64,000 nt of DNA from JAABQG01 sp963726365 (GCA_963726365.1 CAVSCI010000011.1:180846-244845), one strand, 5' to 3'. Positions 20,015 through 28,582 are shown, counted from the stretch's first letter. A program made the numbers and translations. The notes: generated by a model not told the origin, from the letters alone.

Positions 20015-21535
20015 ATGCCCCTTTCCGATCGCGTCCGCCACCCTGGCCTGCGCCAGAAGATCATGTCCGCTGCCGAGGCTGCCGCATTGATTCCGGCCGG
20101 CGCCAATGTCGGCATGAGCGGCTTTACTGGCGCGGGTTACCCGAAACTGGTGCCCAAGGCGCTGGCGCGGCGCATCGAGCTGCTGCACGCGGCGGGTGAG
20201 GATTTCCAGATCGGCCTGTGGACCGGCGCTTCCACCGCACCGGAGCTCGACGGTGCGCTGGCCCGGGTGCATGGCGTCGAGATGCGTCTGCCCTACCAGT
20301 CCGACCCGGCCGTGCGCAAGCAGATCAACAACGGGCAGATGCAGTACACCGACATCCACCTGTCGCACGTGGCGCAGTTCGTGTGGTTCGGATTTCTGGG
20401 CCATCTGGACGTGGCGGTGATCGAGGTGGCCGGCATCCTGCCCGACGGCCGGCTGATTCCCTCGTCCTCGGTGGGCAACAACAAGACCTGGCTGGACCAG
20501 GCCGACCGCATCATTCTGGAGGTCAACACCAGCCAGAACCCGGCGCTCGAAGGCATGCACGACATCTATTACGGCACCGAGCTGCCGCCGTACCGCATCC
20601 CGATCCCGCTGCTGAACCCGGGTGACCGCATCGGTGAGCCCTACCTGCGCTGCGACCCGGCCAAGGTGATCGCCGTGGTCCACACGGAACTGCCCGACCG
20701 CAGCAACCATTTCACGCCGCCGGACGAGACCTCCCAGCGCATCGCCGGCCACATCATCGAATTCCTGCAGCAGGAGGTGAAGGCCGGCCGCCTGCCGGCC
20801 GACCTGCTGCCGCTGCAGTCGGGCGTGGGCAACATCGCCAATGCGGTGCTGGAAGGGCTCAACGACGGGCCGTTCAAAAACCTGACCGCCTTCACCGAGG
20901 TGCTGCAGGACGGCATGCTGGACATGCTGCGCTCCGGCACGCTGGCCATGGCGTCGGCCACGGCGCTGTCGCTCAGCGACGATGCGATGGACGAGTTCAA
21001 CGCGAACATCGACTTCTACCGCGAACGCATCGTGCTGCGCTCGCAGGAGATGAGCAACCACCCCGAGCTGATCCGCCGCCTGGGCCTGATCGCGATGAAC
21101 GCGATGATCGAGGCCGACATCTACGGCAACGTCAACTCCACCCACGTGATGGGCTCGAGCATGATGAACGGCATCGGCGGCTCGGGCGACTTCGCGCGCA
21201 ACGCCTACCTGTCGATCTTCATGACGCCCTCGGTGGCCAAGGGCGGCTCGATCTCGTGCATCGTGCCCATGGTCTCGCACGTGGACCACACCGAGCACGA
21301 CGTGCAGGTGATCGTGACCGAGCAGGGCCTGGCCGACCTGCGCGGCCTCTCGCCCACGCAGCGCGCGCGTCTCATCGTGGAGCGCTGCGCGCACCCGGAC
21401 TACCGGCCGGCGCTGCTGGAGTACATGGACCGCGCCCAGCGCGAATCCTCGGGCCAGCACACGCCGCACCTGCTGGACGACGCGCTGGGCTGGCATTCGG
21501 GCTATCTGAAGACCGGCAGCATGATGGCGGCCTGA
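20015..21535 (+). CDS. Succinyl-CoA:acetate CoA-transferase (acetyl-CoA hydrolase/transferase family)
   Basis: A 506-residue class I CoA-transferase. ATG 20015 (MPLSDRVRHPGLRQKIMSA) is used because the duplicated remnant at 17810 has the same start. Characteristic stretches are GMSGFTGAGYPKLVPKAL, LQSGVGNIANAVLEGL and FTEVLQDGMLD. Glu295 in the last corresponds in position to the catalytic Glu294 of Acetobacter AarC. Later come IYGNVNSTHV, GIGGSGDFARNAY and the closing YMDRAQRESSG. It would exchange CoA between succinyl-CoA and acetate, or salvage acetyl-CoA. A hotdog thioesterase gene follows 130 bases later on the same strand, and malic enzyme probably followed that before the intervening insertion. 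Confidence 0.92.
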   Translation: MPLSDRVRHPGLRQKIMSAAEAAALIPAGANVGMSGFTGAGYPKLVPKALARRIELLHAAGEDFQIGLWTGASTAPELDGALARVHGVEMRLPYQSDPAVRKQINNGQMQYTDIHLSHVAQFVWFGFLGHLDVAVIEVAGILPDGRLIPSSSVGNNKTWLDQADRIILEVNTSQNPALEGMHDIYYGTELPPYRIPIPLLNPGDRIGEPYLRCDPAKVIAVVHTELPDRSNHFTPPDETSQRIAGHIIEFLQQEVKAGRLPADLLPLQSGVGNIANAVLEGLNDGPFKNLTAFTEVLQDGMLDMLRSGTLAMASATALSLSDDAMDEFNANIDFYRERIVLRSQEMSNHPELIRRLGLIAMNAMIEADIYGNVNSTHVMGSSMMNGIGGSGDFARNAYLSIFMTPSVAKGGSISCIVPMVSHVDHTEHDVQVIVTEQGLADLRGLSPTQRARLIVERCAHPDYRPALLEYMDRAQRESSGQHTPHLLDDALGWHSGYLKTGSMMAA

Positions 21536-21664
21536 GGCTTGGGCCGCCCGCGAAGGGCACCCCGACACGCTTTCACGAAACGCCCCGGCGGCTGGCTGTC
21601 GTGCAACAGCCTTTCGGGGGCTGAGACAATGCGGCTTCACTGAATTGAAGCTGGAAGCGTCCCC

Positions 21665-22090
21665 ATGTCCCTCTGGAAAAAGTCCGTCTCGGTGGCCGAA
21701 CTCACCGCCTTTCACGTCGATACGGCGGTGCAGCACTTGGGCATCGAATTCCTGGAAGTCGGCGACGACTTCATTCGCGCCCGCGTGCCGGTCAACACCC
21801 ACACCCGCCAACCCTACGGCCTGCTGCACGGCGGCGTGAGCGTGGTGCTGGCAGAGACGTTGGGCTCCTGTGGCGCCGCCTTCAGCTTGCCCCGAGGGCT
21901 CCGCGCGGTGGGCTTGGACATCAACGCCAACCACCTTCGCGGCGCCACCAGCGGCTGGGTCACCGGCATTGCGCGGCCGGTCCACGTTGGCCGCACCACG
22001 CAGGTCTGGCAGATCGACCTGACCAACGACGCCGGCGAGCTGACCTGCGTCTCGCGCATCACCATGGCGGTGCTGGCGCCGAAAACATGA
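21665..22090 (+). CDS. Hotdog-fold thioesterase (PaaI/YdiI-like)
   Basis: A 141-residue single hotdog-domain acyl-CoA thioesterase. The motif PYGLLHGGVSVVLAETLGS holds the HGG turn and catalytic Glu of the PaaI/MenI/YdiI group. It ends TCVSRITMAVLAPKT. Its length and motif order match the family. Likely substrates are aromatic or hydroxy-acyl CoA thioesters; the neighbouring CoA-transferase suggests general CoA salvage. Its last 50 bases and the downstream repeat recur as a degenerate copy at 24909-24985. Confidence 0.9.
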   Translation: MSLWKKSVSVAELTAFHVDTAVQHLGIEFLEVGDDFIRARVPVNTHTRQPYGLLHGGVSVVLAETLGSCGAAFSLPRGLRAVGLDINANHLRGATSGWVTGIARPVHVGRTTQVWQIDLTNDAGELTCVSRITMAVLAPKT

Positions 22091-22097
22091 GTCTTTT

Positions 22098-22146
22098 TGG
22101 CCTCATCCCAGCGTCGGCGGGTCATGATTCGCTACATTTAGCATAG
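22098..22146. repeat. Dispersed short repeat, intergenic copy
   Basis: TGGCCTCATCCCAGCGTCGG followed by CGGGTCATGATTCGCTAC, starting 8 bases after the thioesterase stop. Its counterpart after the duplicated thioesterase tail is at 24963. Confidence 0.6.
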
Positions 22147-22310
22147 CATTGAGAAAAGATCCTGATTTCGAGCGCCTGACCCGGGCGCTCCTGGTAGGTT
22201 GCATTGACAAGGTATCGCATGAATCTGGTGCACGTCGGTTGTCTGCGACCCGGCGCGCCAAGGTAGTGCTGCGCGACGCATTCGGCGACGCCTTGATGAG
22301 GTGGCTACGC

Positions 22311-24296
22311 ATGAGCGGACTTTGCGGCATCGTCCACCGTCAGGCGGGGCAGGAGGCAGCCGGTGAGCCGATCGATCTGGCGTTTTCCCTGCGAAGTTTG
22401 ATACGCGGCATTGCCTCGCGCGGGCCGCACGCCAGCAATACGTGGGCCTGTGGCCCCGCCGCGATGGGCCATTGCCTGCTGCGCGAGGTGCCGGAGTCCG
22501 ACGAGTGAATCGCAGCCGCGTACAGAGTGGGGAGGGGCGGTTCACCATCGTCTTCGATGGCCGGATCGACAACCGCGAGGAGGTGTTCGCTGCCCTTCAC
22601 CCCCGCTACAGACCGCCGAAAGCGTGTCCGGATGTCGAACTTGTCCTGGCCGCGTACCGGTGCTGGAGTGATGAGTCGCCAGCGCGGCTACTCGGTGACT
22701 TTGCGTTCGCCGTGTGGGACGCGCAGGAACAGACGCTGTTTTGTGCGCGCGATCCGTTGGGTGGCCGGCCGTTCTATTTCGTCGATCGGCCCGGTTTCTT
22801 TGCCTTCGCCTCGTCGGACGACGCCCTGACCGGGCTGCCGGGCGTCACGCGGGCCCCCCACGAGGATCACCTCGCCAACCTTTTCGGTGCCGATCTGGAG
22901 GATTTCGATCCGTTCGGTTCGTGGTATGCCAATGTATCCGTGCTCCATCCGGGACATCGGCTGTGGATGCGGCCCAAGGGTACCGCGACGGAGAGTCGCT
23001 ACTGGACTTTTCCGGACGACACGTGCGCGCACCGGTTCCGGTCTGTGGAGGAGGCCGTGGAAGCTTTCGAAGCGGTCCTGTCGGCCGCGGTGGCTTCACG
23101 ACTGCGCGTCAACGGCCAGCCCGCCATGCTCTTGAGTGGCGGCATTGATTCTGCCTCGGTGGTGTCGGCCGCGCGGGCCTTGATCGGCACAAGTTACCTG
23201 GCGCCGATTCGGACCTACTCGGCGGTCGCGGGGGACGATCCGGAATGCCTGGAGACTCGCGCCATCCACTCGCTGGTGGCAGCCGGGCCGTGCGAACCGC
23301 GCTTGGTGTCGGCACCATCGTTTGAAGGAGGCCTTGACGTGGCTGCGCTGGCGCAGATGATCTGGGGCGGCGCGCACCCGATCGACAACAGCCTGGTGAT
23401 GGTGCAGGCGCTGCTGGCGCGGGCAGCGGGCGAGGGCGTTACGTCGCTGTTGAACGGCGCTGGCGGGGATATCACCACCGACATCCCGACGTTTTACCCG
23501 GGCATCCACCTCAGGCGCCTGCAGTGGGCGCGCGCCTGGAGCGAATCGCGGCACGCCGCGCGCAACAACGTGTACCTGCAGCACCTGTCGTCTCCGGCAA
23601 TTTTTGCCAGAAGTGCGGCGGGTGCGCTGCCGGCGGCCTTCAAGACGCCGCTGCGCCGTTGGCTGCCGGGGCAGACGGACCGCCAGACCGCGCTGGCGCT
23701 GCTCGACCCTGACTTTGTGCGCCGCCGGGGCATTGACGACCGCCTGCGGGCGGGCCGCCGCCATCCGCCCCTGCACCAGGCTTACGACGTGGCGCTCGGG
23801 GCGCATCGCAGCATCGACTGGCTGGCGCACGGACAGATTGGTTATGACCGGGTGGGTGGACGCTATGGCATTGCCCTGCGCGATGTCTGGTCCGACCTTC
23901 GGCTGGTCCGGTTTTTCATGCGCCTGCCGCTGGAGTTGCGGGCGCGGGAGGGCTGGACCAAGTACCTCGTGCGCCAGTACCTCGCCACGCGAACTTCGCC
24001 GGTGGTGCATCAGCGGCGCGACAAGGCCCACGTCGGATGGCGCTTCTCGTCCCGCCTGATGCTTGAAACCGTATCGCATTGCAGGGACAGCGGTCGCTGC
24101 CAGTCGCGAACTCGGACGCTTTTGTCGATACGGCAGCGCTGCTGGATGCATGGGACGAATATCGTGGCGTCCGGCGGCACGTCGCGCCAAGGCCTTGTGC
24201 TTCGATGCGGCAACGGCGGCCTATTGGCTGCGTGGCGGTTCGTCGAGAAAGCGGGACGGCTTCCTGGTGAGCGCTAACCCGGAACTATTTACTTGA
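22311..24296 (+). CDS. Asparagine synthetase-like protein, lasso-cyclase type (frameshifted)
   Basis: A protein of about 650 residues with an N-terminal glutaminase-type domain (MSGLCGIVHRQAG; the Cys is not at position 2 as in true AsnB, but in the offset typical of lasso-peptide cyclases). It also has VFDGRIDNREEVF and DPLGGRPFYF, then a C-terminal AMP-forming synthetase domain with the PP-loop LLSGGIDSASVVSAA. Two extra T residues (about 22506 and 22528) would join REVPESDE to SQPRTE to GEGRFTIVFDGR. Near the C-terminus two further frame changes (about 24066 and 24175) are needed to reach ALCFDAATAAYWLRGG. A small ORF with a lasso-type leader follows 201 bases later. It is inferred to activate a side-chain carboxylate of a RiPP precursor for ring closure. 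Primary asparagine synthesis is less likely given the N-terminus and context. It may be a decaying gene. Confidence 0.75.
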
Positions 24297-24497
24297 CGAC
24301 GAACGACGCTCTGCGTGCGAAACAATCAAAGTATACCAGCAATGTCTAGCATTTTGGAAAGCCATTCCAGCATGCCGTGCAAGCCGGCTTAGCGTTTAAG
24401 GGGTGTCGCAACTGGGGACACAGTAAACAGCGCAGAAGTTTTTGGATGTTATTGATGCTGGATTCGAAGGCAGTGCGAGCGGGATAGCGGGGCACAT

Positions 24498-24590
24498 GTG
24501 GCCAAGCGGGCCTATGTGTCGCCAGTGTTGACCTTTCACGGCACCGTGGCGAACCTGACGCAAGCGGGATCCAGCGGCGAAGAATCGTGA
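24498..24590 (+). CDS. Candidate lasso-type RiPP precursor (short leader-peptide ORF)
   Basis: A 30-residue frame with a GTG start preceded by GCGGGG. Residues 2-20 read AKRAYVSPVLTFHGTVANL and are followed by TQAGSSGEES and a stop. The pattern Y-x2-P-x-L-x3-G-x5-T matches the conserved leader recognised by RRE domains in lasso-peptide precursors. The part after the Thr is only AGSSGEES, shorter than the 15-25 residues of known lasso cores, so the core may be truncated or displaced by a frameshift like those elsewhere in this region. It lies 201 bases after a lasso-cyclase-like gene on the same strand. No B1/B2 protease or exporter gene was found nearby. Confidence 0.55.
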   Translation: MAKRAYVSPVLTFHGTVANLTQAGSSGEES

Positions 24591-24782
24591 AGATACATTG
24601 GATGACGGCTCGTGCAGGGTCAGGCCGAAACAGTTTTCCTGTCGCCAATGAAATTCAATTGATCAGGGTACGCAGCGCCTGCGATACGCACCGTCTGTGC
24701 GTGGGGCTTGACCTCTACCTCTAACGAGACCGTCCGAAGTTCACTGTTACTTCGCCCTCACTATGGCGACGGGACTTTACCC

Positions 24783-24872
24783 GGGGTGATGGCGAAGGAA
24801 CTGCTGCCAGTTCTGCCCGAGGCCGTTTCGATCGACACGCAGGGGTACTACGCGGTCGATTACGCCCTTCTT
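24783..24872 (+). pseudogene. Fragment of a Peptidase_S74 (tail-spike chaperone) domain
   Basis: The frame reads GVMAKELLPVLPEAVS then IDTQGYYAVDYALL. This closely follows the core of the S74 intramolecular chaperone domain (GVxAQE…PEAV…GYxxVDY) found at the C-terminus of phage tail fibres and trimeric surface proteins. The rest of the domain and any fibre are missing; the open frame covers only 24708-24899. It is read as a relic of a phage or surface-protein gene, not a functional product. Confidence 0.6.
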
Positions 24873-24908
24873 GATGAGGCGGCCGGGCTTCAGGCCTGAG
24901 GCCGCGCC

Positions 24909-24985
24909 GACCTGCGTCTCACGCATCACCTTGACGGTGCTTGCGCCGAAAAATGAGTCTATTTGGCGCCAACCCAGCGTCGGAT
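24909..24985 (+). pseudogene. Duplicated 3' end of the hotdog thioesterase gene
   Basis: This stretch matches 22042-22118 and encodes TCVSRITLTVLAPK, against TCVSRITMAVLAPK in the intact gene. It continues through the stop region into a second copy of the dispersed repeat. The copy has several substitutions. It lies directly upstream of maeB, suggesting that the thioesterase gene originally adjoined maeB. Confidence 0.8.
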
Positions 24986-25005
24986 GGTCACAAGTTGCTA
25001 TTGAA
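24963..25005. repeat. Dispersed short repeat, intergenic copy
   Basis: TTGGCGCCAACCCAGCGTCG followed by GATGGTCACAAGTTGCTATT, just after the duplicated thioesterase tail. A small inverted repeat (TTGCTATTG/CAATAGCAA, about 24995-25015) overlaps its end. Confidence 0.6.
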
Positions 25006-25206
25006 ACAATAGCAATCCGCGGCTCCGGAAAAGGCGCTCGCACACGCCCGTTGGCCGCCACTTGTGCAAAAAAGTCAAAAGCGGACCACCCTTTTACGCA
25101 GATTCACTTACTAGGGTTTGCCCCGGGGCGAGGTCTAGAATCGGCCAGCTTTAAAAGAGCTGGCGTGCCGGACTTCTCCGACCGCCGCCACAGCAGGAGA
25201 CATCGA

Positions 25207-27513
25207 ATGCCCGCCGAAACCGCCCAGACGGAAGAAAAACGCGACCAGTTGCGCCGAGCCGCCCTCGAATACCACGAGTTCCCAACCCCCGGGAAAGTCT
25301 CGATCGCCGCGACCAAGCAGCTGGTCAACCAGCACGACCTGGCGCTGGCCTACTCGCCCGGCGTGGCCGCGCCCTGCGAGGAAATCGTCAAGGACCCGGC
25401 GGCCGCGTTCAAGTACACCAGCCGGGGCAATCTGGTCGGCGTGGTGACCAACGGCACGGCCGTGCTGGGCCTGGGCGACATCGGTCCTCTGGCCAGCAAG
25501 CCGGTGATGGAGGGCAAGGCGGTCCTGTTCAAGAAGTTCTCGGGCATCGATGTGTTCGACATCGAGATCAACGAGAAAGACCCGGACAAGCTGGTCGAGA
25601 TCATTGCCGCGCTCGAACCCACCTTCGGCGGCATCAACCTCGAAGACATCAAGGCGCCGGACTGTTTCTATGTGGAGCGCAAGCTGCGCGAGCGCATGAA
25701 GATCCCGGTCTTCCATGACGACCAGCACGGCACCGCCATCACCGTGGGCGCGGCCATCCTCAACGGGCTGAAGGTCGCGGGCAAGGACCCGAAGCAGATC
25801 AAGCTGGTGACCTCGGGCGCAGGCGCTGCCGCGCTGGCCTGCCTGGGCCTGCTGGTCAAGCTGGGCATTCCGCGTGAAGCCATCTGGGTGACCGACCTGG
25901 CCGGCGTGGTGTACGAAGGCCGCACCGAATTGATGGACGAGGACAAGATCCAGTTCGCGCAGAAGACGGATGCGCGCACGCTGGCCGAGGTAATGGTCGG
26001 TGCCGACGTGTTTCTCGGCCTGTCGGCCGGGGGGGTGCTCAAGCAGGACATGGTGCGCACCATGGCCGCGCGACCGCTGATCTTCGCGCTGGCCAATCCC
26101 ACGCCGGAAATCATGCCCGAGCTTGTCAAGGCCGTGCGGGATGACGCCATCATGGCGACCGGTCGCACCGACTATCCGAACCAGGTCAACAACGTCCTGT
26201 GTTTTCCCTACATTTTCCGGGGGGCGCTGGATGCCGGCGCGTCCACCATCACGCTGGAAATGGAACTGGCGGCCGTGTACGCGATTGCCGAACTGGCGCA
26301 GGCCGAGCAGAGCGAGGTGGTTGCGGTTGCGTATGCCGGCGAACAGCTGGCCTTTGGGCCCGAGTACCTGATTCCCAAGCCGTTCGACCCGCGCCTGATG
26401 ATGAAGATCGCGCCGGCCGTGGCCCAGGCGGCGGCTGACAGCGGGGTTGCGCTGCGCCCGATCGCCGACATGGACGCCTACCGCGAGCGGCTGCAGAGCT
26501 TCGTCTACGCGTCGGGCACGATGATGAAGCCGATCTTTCTGGCGGCCAAGCGCGCGCCGAAGAAGCGCGTGGCCTACGCCGAGGGCGAGGAGGAGCGCGT
26601 GCTGCGCGCCGCGCAGATCGTGGTCGATGAAGGGCTGGCCCGCCCGACGCTGATCGGCCGTCCTGCCGTGATTGCAAAGCGCATTGAAAAATTCGGACTG
26701 CGCCTGAGGGAAGAGCTGGACTACGACGTGGTCAACGTCGAACTGGACCCGCGCTACCGTGACTTCTGGCAAACCTACCACCGCATGACCGAGCGCCGGG
26801 GCGTTACCGCACAGCTCGCCAAGATCGAGATGCGCCGGCGCCTGTCGCTGATTGGCGCCATGCTGCTGCACAAGGGGGAAGTGGACGGCATGATCTGCGG
26901 GACCTGGGGCACCACGCAGACACACCTGGAATACGTGGACCAGGTCATCGGCAAGCGCGCGGGCGTCAACACTTTCGCCTGCATGAACGGACTGATGCTG
27001 CCGGGGCGTCAGGTCTTCCTGGTCGATACCCATATCAACTACGACCCGAGCGCAGAGCAATTGGCCGAGATCACCATGATGGCCGCCGAGGAGATGATGC
27101 GCTTCGGCCTGCGGCCCAAGGCGGCGCTGCTGTCGCATTCGAACTTTGGCTCGTCCGGCCAGCCCAGCGCGGTGAAGATGCGCCGGGTGCTGGAATTGCT
27201 GAAAGCCCAGGCGCCCTGGCTCGAAGTGGACGGCGAAATGCACGGCGACGTGGCACTGGACGGCGCGGCACGCCGGGCGCAGATGCCCAACAGTTCGCTG
27301 GCGGGTGACGCGAATCTGCTGGTGCTGCCCAACATTGATGCGGCGAACATCTCGTACAACCTGCTGAAAACTGCTGCGGGTGGCAATATTGCCATCGGGC
27401 CGGTCCTGCTCGGGGCAGCCAAGCCGTTGCACATCCTCACGGCCAGCACCACCGTGCGCCGGATTGTCAATATGACAGCGCTGACCGTGGCCGACGCCAA
27501 CGCGGCGCGCTGA
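25207..27513 (+). CDS. maeB: NADP-dependent malic enzyme, MaeB type (malic enzyme–phosphotransacetylase fusion)
   Basis: A 768-residue fusion, the usual MaeB length. Residues about 1-430 are the malic-enzyme half: the malic motif SPGVAAPCEEI, the catalytic region GNLVGVVTNGTAVLGLGD, metal-binding HDDQHGTAI and a Rossmann stretch LVTSGAGAAALACLGLL. Residues about 440-768 are the phosphate-acetyl/butyryltransferase-like domain (KKRVAYAEGEEERVLRAAQ … HIL) that serves as a regulatory module responding to acetyl-CoA. It converts malate to pyruvate with NADPH formation. ATG 25207 is preferred because the upstream frame encodes only the duplicated thioesterase tail. A hairpin terminator follows at 27563. 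Confidence 0.95.
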   Translation: MPAETAQTEEKRDQLRRAALEYHEFPTPGKVSIAATKQLVNQHDLALAYSPGVAAPCEEIVKDPAAAFKYTSRGNLVGVVTNGTAVLGLGDIGPLASKPVMEGKAVLFKKFSGIDVFDIEINEKDPDKLVEIIAALEPTFGGINLEDIKAPDCFYVERKLRERMKIPVFHDDQHGTAITVGAAILNGLKVAGKDPKQIKLVTSGAGAAALACLGLLVKLGIPREAIWVTDLAGVVYEGRTELMDEDKIQFAQKTDARTLAEVMVGADVFLGLSAGGVLKQDMVRTMAARPLIFALANPTPEIMPELVKAVRDDAIMATGRTDYPNQVNNVLCFPYIFRGALDAGASTITLEMELAAVYAIAELAQAEQSEVVAVAYAGEQLAFGPEYLIPKPFDPRLMMKIAPAVAQAAADSGVALRPIADMDAYRERLQSFVYASGTMMKPIFLAAKRAPKKRVAYAEGEEERVLRAAQIVVDEGLARPTLIGRPAVIAKRIEKFGLRLREELDYDVVNVELDPRYRDFWQTYHRMTERRGVTAQLAKIEMRRRLSLIGAMLLHKGEVDGMICGTWGTTQTHLEYVDQVIGKRAGVNTFACMNGLMLPGRQVFLVDTHINYDPSAEQLAEITMMAAEEMMRFGLRPKAALLSHSNFGSSGQPSAVKMRRVLELLKAQAPWLEVDGEMHGDVALDGAARRAQMPNSSLAGDANLLVLPNIDAANISYNLLKTAAGGNIAIGPVLLGAAKPLHILTASTTVRRIVNMTALTVADANAAR

Positions 27514-27562
27514 GTAAAAAATAGAGAGCTAGCACTAACTTACCTATGGGAGAAGCCCTTTT

Positions 27563-27589
27563 GCGGCTGCCCAAGTTTTGGGCAGCCGC
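27563..27589 (+). terminator. Rho-independent-type hairpin after maeB
   Basis: A perfect 12-bp stem GCGGCTGCCCAA/TTGGGCAGCCGC with a 3-base loop, about 50 bases after the maeB stop and followed by a T-rich stretch. Confidence 0.75.
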
Positions 27590-27668
27590 TTGCATTTTCA
27601 GCGCAGTTCGGTCACACTACGGCCTGAAATTTCGGGGTTAACCCGAGGTTTTCATAAGGTGTATTCGA

Positions 27669-28073
27669 ATGTCGCGAGCTGCATGGGTCGGAAGAAGTAA
27701 GTCTTTGCTCGCAGGTGTCCTGGTATTGGCCAGTCTGGCAAGCCCCAGTTTGGTGCAAGCGCGGAAGCCAGTGCCGGCAGACAGTTTGGCGACGATGGCG
27801 GCGGCGGAGTTGCCGCCCCAAGGGCGTCAAACCCTCCAGCTGATCCGTGAAGGCGGACCGTTTCCGTACAGCAAGGATGGTTCGGTTTTCGGCAATCGTG
27901 AGCGCTTGCTGCCCCCAAGGCAGCGAGGCTACTACCTTGAATACACCGTGAAGACCCCGGGTTCCCGTGATCGAGGCGCTCGCCGCATTGTTTGCGGTGG
28001 TCAACCCAGAACACCGGACACCTGTTATTACACAGGTGACCATTACGCCAGTTTCAGCCGGATTGCCGAATAG
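27669..28073 (+). CDS. Secreted guanyl-specific ribonuclease (RNase Sa/barnase family)
   Basis: A 134-residue exported microbial RNase. A signal peptide (SLLAGVLVLASLASPSLVQA, cleavage near residue 31) precedes the compact N1/T1-type fold: FPYSKDGSVFGNRERLLP, GYYLEYTVKTPGSRDRGARR and DHYASFSRI. Glu91, Arg102, Arg106 and His125 occupy the positions of the RNase Sa catalytic residues (Glu54, Arg65, Arg69, His85), allowing a small insertion before the His. It cleaves RNA after G through a 2',3'-cyclic intermediate. A barstar-family gene follows 72 bases later, so the pair is an RNase with its intracellular inhibitor. Confidence 0.9.
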   Translation: MSRAAWVGRSKSLLAGVLVLASLASPSLVQARKPVPADSLATMAAAELPPQGRQTLQLIREGGPFPYSKDGSVFGNRERLLPPRQRGYYLEYTVKTPGSRDRGARRIVCGGQPRTPDTCYYTGDHYASFSRIAE

Positions 28074-28145
28074 CGGTCCAGCCCCGATTTGTCCGGCCCA
28101 CAAGGTCGCAACCAGTTTTTTGACTATTAAGAAAGAGCAGCGGAG

Positions 28146-28547
28146 ATGGATACGCCACTTCGTAATGTGAGAACCAATATCGTGCAGTCGATCCGCGCTT
28201 TCCGCGTGAGCGACCTGCAGGAGGCTGCCCAGGGGCTTGGTCATCACTTTTTATATGCCAACCTGGCGTCTGCGCAAAGCAAGCAGGATGTGCTGGACTT
28301 GATTGCCCAGCAATTCACCTTTCCCGCGCATTTCGGCAAGAACTTTGATGCCTTGTACGATTCCATGACGGATCCGCTGCACAAGTCGGGCCCGCAACCT
28401 GGTTTCATCGTGGTTCTGGAGCAGATTCCGGCCAACGGGAAATTCGACAAGGAGGCGCGTGAGCAACTCCTGGATATCTTCCGGGATGCCGCGGACTACT
28501 GGGGAGACCGGAAGATACCGTTCAGGTGCTTCTATTCTTTTCTGTAG
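28146..28547 (+). CDS. Barstar-family ribonuclease inhibitor
   Basis: A 133-residue protein with the barstar core FPAHFGKNFDALYDSMTD. The Asp residues of the binding helix correspond to those barstar uses to block the barnase active site. A 20-residue N-terminal extension precedes the domain. It directly follows the secreted RNase gene, so it should protect the cytoplasm before export. The stop codon runs into a 12-bp hairpin at 28546-28582. Confidence 0.9.
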   Translation: MDTPLRNVRTNIVQSIRAFRVSDLQEAAQGLGHHFLYANLASAQSKQDVLDLIAQQFTFPAHFGKNFDALYDSMTDPLHKSGPQPGFIVVLEQIPANGKFDKEAREQLLDIFRDAADYWGDRKIPFRCFYSFL

Positions 28548-28582
28548 CCCGTTCTGCACACACCAGCCAAGCAGAACGGGCT
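28546..28582 (+). terminator. Hairpin at the end of the RNase/inhibitor operon
   Basis: The stem AGCCCGTTCTGC/GCAGAACGGGCT (12 bp) has a 13-base loop. The first arm overlaps the barstar-family stop codon. There is no T-run, so it could be a Rho-assisted terminator or an mRNA-stabilising structure. Confidence 0.55.

Noticed and set aside
22149..22310. The open frame extending upstream of the lasso-cyclase-like gene (MRKDPDFERLTRALL…)
   Set aside because: In-frame extension would bury the near-N-terminal Cys needed by an Ntn-type glutaminase domain. It might be a relic of an upstream cluster gene, but no family was recognised, so it is not called.
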